A stretch of DNA of 64,000 nt from Micromussa lordhowensis. Its lineage: Eukaryota > Cnidaria > Anthozoa > Scleractinia > Lobophylliidae. Below are positions 56,228 through 64,000 of this stretch, one piece after another. Both the position numbers and the translations under genes were made by a program. The stretch spans positions 37,551,437 through 37,615,436 of the forward strand of contig OZ026599.1 of assembly GCA_964020085.1 (NCBI GenBank). Reading direction: 5' to 3'. The stretch's first letter is position 1; every line of letters begins with the position of its first letter. The notes beneath the pieces were generated by a model. That model was not told the DNA's origin. It saw only the letters and a list, made by a program, of their open reading frames with translations, and searched no databases.

Positions 56228-56877
56228 TTAAGGACGTTCGCACAAAAATTTTCCAGTCGATAGAATTTTTTTAAATTTTCACTCAGATAATGAATTACTT
56301 GTGTCAGAAATGCAACAAAAATTGGGGGTCACCATCTTCGTTTCACAGATAAAGCGTGTGGAAAACTACCCTGATTTTGAAAAATTGGCGCACGTAATTC
56401 CGCATGTTGTACAGGGGTTTATAGTTAAAAATATCGAAGGTGAATCAACGGAGGCAAACGATCTTAGTCATACTTTGTAGAAGTGGGTCTGTTGCGTAAA
56501 TAATTCCAAAAGTTATGAGCGTTTTCACAAAACTTTACTCTTCAAGAGGCATTTGAAACCGTCGTACAGATGAACAAAGAGCTTAACAGAACGGAATTCA
56601 ATGGTGCATTTTGCAAAAAAATTCAACTTCCAGTCGATAGATTTTCTTCATTTTTTCGCTAAATGTAGAAAATCGGTAGATAAAATGATCCATCAAAAGA
56701 AAAATAGGGGTCACCTTACGTCCAAGATCGTTAAATCCAGGCAAAGCTCCAGCAATGGCCATCTGCCCTATCATTTGTTTATTTTATTACTTAGCGCGCA
56801 CGCTCATGCATGACATGGCATGTGAATTTGCGTGCGCAGTAAGGATGCGCAGAAACAATTAGCGCGAACGTCCTTAA
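56228..56877. mobile_element. TTAA-flanked MITE, ends TTAAGGACGTTCGC
   Basis: Perfect 14-bp inverted ends TTAAGGACGTTCGC / GCGAACGTCCTTAA, with TTAA at both termini as in piggyBac-type insertion. The interior contains two related segments (CCAGTCGATAGA at about 56252 and 56632), so it may be an internal duplication. No transposase. Confidence 0.75.
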
Positions 56878-57544
56878 GTTTCAAAACATCAATATCCTGG
56901 ATACATAGCAAAAGATTTTCTAGATTGCCAATTAAGTACTAGTTCAAGGGTTTTGGCCATGCTTCATCTGCCAGCTGAATGTTGAAAAATGTTTCTTATG
57001 TCCATTGGGCAACTGAAAGATAAAATCCACTAGCCCAGCAGAACATTTGAGGCTACAATGTATAGAGCAGGAATTTATTTACATAATGGCGTGGTTTGGT
57101 TTGTAATATTTTATTACAGTTGAACCTCCATTAACTGCCTCCTCACTACAGCAGCCACTTTTTTTGTTGTAAGAGATGATCCAAACATTTACTCTTAATT
57201 TAACCTCTCTACAATATTATTACAACCACCTCTTCGCAACAGTAATGGCCACAAAAGCTTGTCAATCAATGACTGTCAAACAATGTATGTAAAACTCCAT
57301 TTTTGTAATAGTACATGTATTGTCAAAGGTCTTAAAACTTGATGTGTACCATGTGTCATTGGTCTCTGTTTCCGTTTGTTGATAAATTTTGATTGTGTTT
57401 CATATTTAGATATGCTACAATAAGCTTTTTTTAAGAATAATATGTAACACAAAATGTATAACACACCAACCTCCTCATAATGGCCTCCTCTGTACATTCA
57501 GCCACTTTCCTCTGTTCCCAAGGATGCCTTAAATTTTCAAAAAT

Positions 57545-57880
57545 TTAAGGTGGCTCTGAATTCCCTCCATAGAATTTTTTTAAACTTTGCAAAAAGTTGC
57601 ATCTTATCAGGCTGATTACAATTTGATAATAAAAGATGGGGATCACCAAGCTCGTTTTCGAGTTATAAGCGTTTAAAGCTAAAATTAAGGGTTTTTTTTG
57701 GCAGGTCATATTGTTGCTATGGTAACATATTGTGCCACAAAATTGACAGTAACCTGTTCACCAATGATTGGACAGTTTTTTGATACCATGATTTTGGTAT
57801 CAACTGATACAGAATGGTTATAATGACCCATCAAGGTCTAAGTTTTGGAAAGTAGTGGAAACTGTTTCGAGCCACCGTAA
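57545..57880. mobile_element. Second TTAA-type MITE, ends TTAAGGTGGCTC
   Basis: Left TTAAGGTGGCTCTGAA, right TTTCGAGCCACCGTAA (one mismatch to the expected TTAA). About 336 bp, no coding capacity. A different family from the element at 56228. Confidence 0.65.
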
Positions 57881-58357
57881 GTCAAGAAGAAATCTAAGTC
57901 ACTATTACACAAATAAATGAAAAACTGCAAACAAATTTCTGTCGTAACTAGAATGCAATGAAGGTTTTATTTTCTGTAATAAACTGACAAAAATAAGTTA
58001 CAAATGATGGAAAGAAATAAAAATGTATTTAACAAATCAGGGTGATATTTCTTTATTACATTTTACAAATATATGTATAACCACTTATTGGCTGTATAAT
58101 AACCATCAGGGTTTTTAAATATAGAACTTGCAACTTTTATTTAATTTACACATGGCTGACTGTAAGTTTTTATAGCATTTTTTTTTGTAATTTGTTTTTC
58201 TGAGAAATGATTTAAATGTCACCCTTGGCTTCTCTCTGGACCTCACTGCATGTGATCAGTGCAGTCAAGACCATTTCTTCTGGCTAGTATGGCATTAGTA
58301 CTTGGTTAACAACTTTTGATAGATAAAACAATCCCAAAATTCTAATTAAATATATTT

Positions 58358-61300
58358 CTAATACAGGGCACTTTCAGACTGGCCAATTTCATTTTCAAAT
58401 CCTTTGTTCTTTGTTCCTATAGTAACAGCTTTTCCATTTGATGAGATGTTTGAATCGTTGACATACTTTGCACTCCCCCGTCTGTGGGCCTTGGCATTTT
58501 TTCTCAACTTTTTTACCGCGAGATGTAAAATCAATATCACTAAGAAAAGTATGATTAAAAATCCGACCACTGCTGCTGCAAGAACTCCACTAGACAAGGT
58601 CTTGCTCTTTGTTTGTTTGTCACCACCAGGATCCGACTTATCTGGAAAATATGTACAAAACAGCCATTTTATAAGTTGTGCGAGCCTTGTCAATTCTCCA
58701 AGAATGTGCTATCATAGAACCTGCAACAGCCATGGTTTAAATTTGTGTTTTAGAGCCTTGCATTGAAATAAAGAGTCTGGGAATCAATATGGAAGATATT
58801 TGTTAACAAACAATGTTTTTGTTTTTTTAAATGTTCAAAACATTAAACAAAAGAATTCTTTGTTTCACCAGCCAATAGTTTTTAATTAATAACAACAGGT
58901 GATGTCACTGATATCTTTGCTATAAGCCATTTCCTAGTTGCCGTTTGCCTCTGTTTCAAAACGAGTCTGTGCAAAGAGTTTCATATGAAAAGTAGTTTGA
59001 TTTGCATGAAAATGAAACGCAGATGAGAAGAATTTTCATAAGAAAGGTTTTGCACGAAGACTCGTTTTGATACAAAGGAAAAACGCAACTCAAAAACAGC
59101 CTATCGGGTCGATGTTAAAAATATCTCTCTGCACCCATTGCGGGCCTAAGTTGTAAGTTACCTGGTATGTTGTTTTGTTGGTTATCACTTGCTTTGGACA
59201 TCACTTGAGGGCTTCTAGAAGTCACTGAGTCATAAAAACAATGACAGTAAAATTCTCAAACTGATTAATAATTCATCAAGCTAAAACAAAGAAAATCACA
59301 ACCGTGAAGGAGGTTTTGATACCCGGTCTTAATTAGCATAGATTTTGACGATTTTACCTCTCGATTTTCTCCTTAGTTTTTGTTTCGATTGAGAAGATAT
59401 ATCAAACACTCGAGACAGTGTTTCATCGGCTATCCAAACACCTCGAATTTCGTCAAAAATACTCCGCTGCGCATCGTATTTTCAACTCTCTTCTCGGTGT
59501 TTGGATATCTCGATGTAACACTGTCGCTCGTGTTTGATATATAACATCAGAATACCGTACCAACACAGTGTTCTGCAACGGTCATTTGAACCAATTAGAT
59601 ACAAGATTACATGAATTGCAACAACAACAAAACAAACGGCACAACAGAAAGTACATTGAAATTTTTCTATTTTTTTTTTTCTAATTTTTTAAATGCTTTC
59701 CACAAGACTTTCTGAAAGTAAGTGCAGGATAACTGTGGGCAATTTTGTAAATTGATCAATCGATTCCTCGGTGACTTGATAGCTCTGTCAGAATTCTTTG
59801 TCAGTAGTAACCTAGGGAAGATTTTTTTTCAGGATTTACGCAGAAGGCGTGATTACCAGGAACGTTACGGACAACTCTGATTTGACCTCAGAACTGATTG
59901 CTTCAAACTACGTTCCTTTACACACCTATGAAGAGAGACCCGAGGAACTAGGTTGGATTTTGTCCTACCCTGCGAGCACTGAGTTGGTTGCTTGCAGGGT
60001 ATACCGATATAAACAGTTGTTCAACAATTGTAACGGTTACTTTTGAAAGAGTACGTTGCCCAGCACACGAAACGTCAAGTGCAGTTTTTACGATAACTGC
60101 AGAAACTCTCGCGCGGTCATTGGCTAATTTTTATCGTCAATATGCGGACAGACACATGAATTTGAAATTCGTGCGACGCGTCAGCGAGCGTGAGCGGGTA
60201 ATTCGACCATTTGTTATCGTAAAAAACAAATTGATGTCAGTTTTTCATGCGTCTGTCCTGTTATTGACAATTTCGTCATCACATTGTCAAAGTAGCTGTA
60301 GATCCACTCTTATATTTTTAATCCAACTACGATGGCCTAAGAGAAAAAGAGTTTATATGATACTTTTAAACAATGCAATACAACGGCACCTTACTTAAAC
60401 ACGGCGAGGATAATACAGCTACAAGCTTGTAGGGCCGTGTAGAAAATAGAATTAAAAAATATAAGTATATTAAAAACGAAACAACAGCAACATGATATTA
60501 AATGTAACGAGAAACGATAAAGATAAGTGAAAGATAAGTAAAGCTATTCTATAAAATTACAATTCTAGTTACAGTTAAAATGCAATACAATTACGTGCTA
60601 ATTCGAATATAATTATTGTTAAACAAAGTTATCGTTATAAAATAAAATTATTGTTAAACAAAGTTATTGTTATTAAATGGTATTATTGTTAAACAAAGTT
60701 AATGCTGCACAAACCTGGGTTCTGTTTCATCTTGGCTGGTGGTGGCCATGATACTGGCCAGTGAGTCAAGCTACACAAGCCACTTCCAACATCAACCTCA
60801 GGGTAATTAGGGATGCACTGTGGAAAAAAGATGTTGTGCATTTTAAGGTCCTCCCCGCAATTAAGCTTGACCTCCTCGCATAATGACTGACAGCTGTCTA
60901 GGGTGGAGCCAGCTGAAGTAACACATGGCACTGTTTGTACGAAGCAGGCAAATTTCTTTAAATTGACTGAGCAGCTGGTGTTGAGGACTGGTTCGAGGCT
61001 CTGAAGCCAGGACTGGAGCCGTGTTCTTGTATCGTTTTCCAGGCCACTTAAATTGTCTTCAAGACATGCAGGTTGACTTACTGTTTCGCACTTGGGTAAC
61101 GTCGTTTCTGCAATGTGAAAGAACTGCTGTTTGAGTGAAGTTTAAATTCCTATGTTTCGGGTCCCGGTTTAATGCGTGATCTGTCCGCAGTGAATCTTCG
61201 TGAGTGCCCGAAGAGCTTCCGATAAATATTGTCCAATCAGGAATGAGAACCGCACTCCGAAATTAAGTAGGTCATGTTACCCAGCCAAACATCCCTTCCC

Positions 61301-61504
61301 AAAGTAATTTGGTTTTATCAACTGGGTTGATAATGTGAATTGTCCACCGTAAAAGAGATTCGGAAGCTGACGTTTCGAGCGTTAGCCCTTCGTCGAATTC
61401 GCTCCGACGAAGGGCTAACGCTCGAAACGTCAGCTTCCGAATATCTTTACGGTGGACAAGTTACATTATCAACCCAGTTGATAAAACCAAATTATCTTGT
61501 AATA

Positions 61505-61541
<37 letters not shown>

Positions 61542-63271
61542 TGCCCCCTTTATCCCTTCCCAAAACCCTGTGCGGGCTCGATCTAGTAAGCGATCAATTT
61601 TGATGGTTTGTACCTTTTTTCTTCGTAATTTTTATTGATATAAGAGACTTCAATTCCTTTCCAGTTGTTGATTACAAGAATTGTTTTGGAAGAGATCAAG
61701 AAGTACAACATTAGCAGGCCACGTGAGACAGCTGGTGTTGAATATTCAACCACTATATAACCAGCCCTCCTACTAACTCTTCAACGTTTTCTCGTGCATG
61801 ACGGTAAAATGTTACCACGCGCTCGTTTGGTAATTGTTTTTTCCTATTTGGTAGTTGACACTTCAACTCAAGACAATTTTGATTTATGCCTCTGGTATAC
61901 CGGACTGTCTAGCGAGAAACGCACACTCACAATTTTGGAACAATTTTGTCCAACTGTATTTCAATATTTGTACGGCAAACAAATATGCCCACACCAATTG
62001 CTCAGTACATATTAATAGTCGTGATATATTTTCACTCTTTTTTTTATTTACACGTCATGTTTAAACCGTTGCCATATTGAAGATGGAACAGCTAATATAA
62101 TACTGTCATGAATACAGTTAATATACTAACTATGTCATGAAATTCCCAAGCTCCAAAATTACGGGTTTCCGGCGTGGGACGTTAACTTCTGGAATTTCCG
62201 TTTTATTTCACAATTCCTCTGTAAAACGTTACCGGCTTTTTGTTCAGATATTGAATATGCTAAGATTATGTTTTTATGACCCTTTTAAATCCTTTATGTC
62301 TTGTTGAGTAATTAGTTGAAATGACCGGTTTCTGGTTAGTTGTTATTCTGCTATTAAATGACCACAGAGTTGTATTGGCTTCATAGTTTGGCAGACACAA
62401 GTTAGTCCTTAGCGGCCCACGTGAAGAATTTATTTCTTTTTTGAAATTTCAGGAGTTTATGACGCCCAACTTCAGTTCACTTATAAAATAAATGTGAATC
62501 ACAAAAAAAGATGGCTGCTCAAGGATCTGCTAATCTTGGTTTTCAAGTTTGCTTTAAATATAAAAAGTGTTATTTTGGTTAAATGGACTTGCTTTCATTC
62601 GTTGCTTAAAAAAAAACTATTGTCTTTTAGCAAATAACTACGTACACAGCAACAACTTGAAAAATTGTCCGCCAAAAGTCAAAAATACTCTGGAAGGAAA
62701 TGATGGCAAACTTATGTGTGAAAGAAATATGTTAATCAGAGAAAAAATATTCGAGTGCTTCAACAGGAGAGAGAACTCTCATACGAAAAAAAATATATTG
62801 AAGTTGAAACTTACCTTTCGTTGTTCGAGAAACGAATCCATCGGGTTTTAAACAATTCGCTGTGGTGTCTTTTTCAGGCGACAGCAGCCGACAGTAGGCC
62901 ACATAACGTTTATATAGCCCACTATCTTTGAGATCTTTGTCGCAATCGTTCACAAATTGCTCGCAGACTTCTCGGCACGGCAGAACAGGCTGCTCCGAAC
63001 GTTCGGAACACTTCGGAACATAACGAGAACAAACGATGGTCTTTGAAAGCGGTGAACAACTGCTGAAACGATTAGCAAAGAGAGTTACTTCAGATGAAAC
63101 GTACTCTTGGTAGCTCATTTGTCCGATAGCTGTAAAGTTCGCAGTGTAAGTATAGTCAACATTGACACAGGCAGGGAGAACAGCCGAATTAATTTGTAGA
63201 CATTTGCCAGCGACGGCAAAATCAGTTGTAAGGAGCAACACGCCAGTGAACACCAAAAATAAGAGGAACAT
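58358..63271 (-). CDS. Single-pass membrane protein with two Frizzled-type cysteine-rich domains, 398 aa
   Basis: Exons 63271-62815, 61107-60715, 59224-59162 and 58641-58358; every junction is phase 1; total 1,197 nt. Signal peptide MFLLFLVFTGVLLLTTDFAVA. First CRD (about 23-140) has the Fz pattern: KCLQIN, LPACV, SSCSPL, CSRYVPKC, LPCREVCEQF. Second CRD lies in exon 2 (about 158-265): KFACFVQTVPC, CQSLCEEVKLNC. A short linker exon follows, then a transmembrane segment (about 324-347, VLAAAVVGFLIILFLVILIL), a KKLRK stop-transfer and a ~50-residue tail ending SESALY. Fz CRDs bind Wnts or lipids. With no seven-helix or kinase part this may be a Wnt co-receptor or decoy, which is inference. The linker-exon acceptor (TGACTCAG|TGACTT) was chosen because the alternatives break the frame. 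Confidence 0.85.
59395..59546. mobile_element. Foldback element with ~55-bp imperfect inverted arms
   Basis: ATATATCAAACACTCGAGAC ... inverted GTCGCTCGTGTTTGATATAT, with internal TATCCAAACACCTCGA matched by CGGTGTTTGGATATC. It sits in the intron between exons 2 and 3 of the Frizzled-CRD gene. Confidence 0.75.
60085..60312. mobile_element. Dispersed repeat, inverted copy of 45660-45980
   Basis: Shares TTATCGTCAATATGCGGACA and CATCACATTGTCAAAGTAGC with the nested element in the MCM7 intron. The apparent protein similarity of the two segments (YADRHMNLKFV) is only this repeat translated. Confidence 0.7.
60612..60705 (+). repeat. AT-rich tandem repeat, ~35-bp period
   Basis: Three copies of ATTATTGTTAAACAAAGTTA starting near 60612, 60648 and 60683. 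It abuts the 3' end of Frizzled-CRD exon 2. Confidence 0.75.
61304..61551. mobile_element. Palindromic non-autonomous element with 13-bp target duplication
   Basis: Same element as 50456-50716: inverted arms around CGAATTCGCTCCGACG, then the same tail ending CTTGCCCCCTT. Flanked by perfect ATCCCTTCCCAAA direct repeats at 61291-61303 and 61552-61564. Inserted in intron 1 of the Frizzled-CRD gene. Confidence 0.87.
61754..62015 (+). other. TATA-like box and short secreted-type ORF (weak candidate)
   Basis: TATATAA at 61754 is followed 49 bp later by an ATG at 61809 opening a 68-aa frame that begins MLPRARLVIVFSYLVV, signal-peptide-like, with three Cys. It lies antisense inside intron 1 of the Frizzled-CRD gene. 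Composition and length are compatible with chance and I do not recognise it. Confidence 0.18.
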
Positions 63272-64000
63272 GGCCGGAAGGTTTTACTGTTGACTAGCCA
63301 GTAGCCGCAATTGATTTAATTATGTTCTCTCAGGTCTTGCTTATAATGGACAATGATGCATGAGAATATAGCATATGCAGCTAATATTAGTCAAGTGTTT
63401 TCAGGAAACAACTAGGATAAGCCAATACAGAACATATATTTTTAACCCACATCAGTATGTACGTGACATTGCTCATCAACAAATAACAATCGTTGGAAAA
63501 AGTATCATATCATATTTTACTTATTTTCGGCGGAGCTCAAGGACAAGCGAGTTTGGTTTCATAGCTGTGTATTGTTTACAGTCAGATCAGTGTTTTTCTT
63601 CCGAACAACACAAACTTATTGCATCGAGTGCAGGGGTAAAGGTTTAAGGCGAGAGAGTGTTGGAAAAATTTTTTTTTGGAATTTTTTTTGTTCATGCATG
63701 GCTGATAAATCTCAAGTGTCTGGCAAAAAAACATGTGTTCGCGTTCTGCAGAAGTGGTCATCCTTACCGCGGACTAACATAAGAATGTTAGATACCCAGT
63801 AATGGCAAACACGATGTTTTTGTTTCTCTCTTACAGGTCAGACACTTGCATAACAATACATTTTATGATAGCTAAGGCCCCGGCGCGTCCACACTGCATC
63901 AGAGCTCGAGGAATTGAAAGCTTTGCTCCGATTAGGCCTTCCGTCTACACTAATCCGTCACGAGAACGGAGCTTTTCAAAATCGCTCTTCAAACAGGGGG
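63272..64000. other. 5' flank of the Frizzled-CRD gene and window end
   Basis: Contains no convincing gene. From about 63874 to the end, GGCCCCGGCGCGTCCACACT and CCGTCTACACTAATCCGTCA look like the start of another dispersed repeat, cut by the window edge. Confidence 0.5.

Larger units (their letters stand above)
56187..58357. other. Intergenic region between the GNAT and Frizzled-CRD genes
   Basis: Tail-to-tail interval holding the two TTAA elements and, around 57110-57510, an AT-rich repeat with CCTCCTCxxxACAGCAGCC-like words. The remainder shows no gene. TTTATT near 58047 could serve as poly(A) signal for the minus-strand gene. Confidence 0.5.

Noticed and set aside
61304..61551. Hammerhead ribozyme in the palindromic element
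   Set aside because: CGAAACGTC resembles part of the core, but no CTGANGA partner was found on either strand in the right position.

Overview
The window is eukaryotic: genes are split by introns with GT..AG junctions, there are no operons, and mobile-element debris is abundant. A tRNA-derived SINE, several TTAA-flanked miniature elements, and the mix of a RanBP2/Nup358-like gene, MCM7 and Frizzled-CRD genes suggest an anthozoan cnidarian, probably a stony coral or sea anemone. That placement is inference from pattern recognition, not a search.

Four protein-coding genes can be assembled exon by exon with consistent splice phases. (1) 1899-37777 (+) is a giant RanBP2/Nup358-like FG protein: six coding exons, 32,409 nt of CDS, 10,802 predicted residues. 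Four small exons encode a coiled coil. They are followed by a 20.3-kb exon and an 11.7-kb exon carrying four Ran-binding domains (two damaged), three complete RanBP2-type zinc fingers plus one half finger, and two unrelated in-frame tandem arrays. One array is 10 copies of a 1,743-bp (581-aa) unit. The other is about 55 copies of a 198-bp (66-aa) unit with higher-order 9-mer and 7-mer periodicity. (2) 39162-52240 (-) is MCM7: 19 coding exons, 713 aa, all MCM signatures intact. (3) 52418-56186 (+) is a small GNAT N-acetyltransferase: 4 exons, 161 aa, divergent from MCM7 across a 177-bp shared promoter with a perfect E2F site. (4) 58358-63271 (-) is a single-pass membrane protein with two Frizzled-type cysteine-rich domains: 4 exons, 398 aa.

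Layout: 1-1898 holds a foldback transposon with a 9-bp target duplication, a SINE, and the 5' flank of gene 1. 1899-5443 holds the coiled-coil exons in repeat-bearing introns. 5444-37777 is almost entirely coding and almost entirely tandem repeat. 37778-38270 is a decayed continuation of the repeat array beyond the stop. 38500-39161 is the convergent 3' junction with MCM7. 39162-52240 is MCM7, whose introns hold many dispersed elements. 52241-56186 is the promoter and GNAT gene. 56187-58357 is intergenic with two TTAA-element families. 58358-63271 is the Frizzled-CRD gene. 63272-64000 is its 5' flank and a repeat.

The most remarkable object is gene 1. It keeps the Ran-binding, zinc-finger and FG parts of Nup358 but has a short coiled coil where Nup358 has its TPR/alpha-solenoid region, and no cyclophilin domain is seen. 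Each 581-aa unit also carries two SUMO-interaction-like segments, one resembling the start of the Nup358 IR (SUMO E3) repeats. The repeat copies are nearly identical mosaics, pointing to ongoing unequal exchange or conversion.
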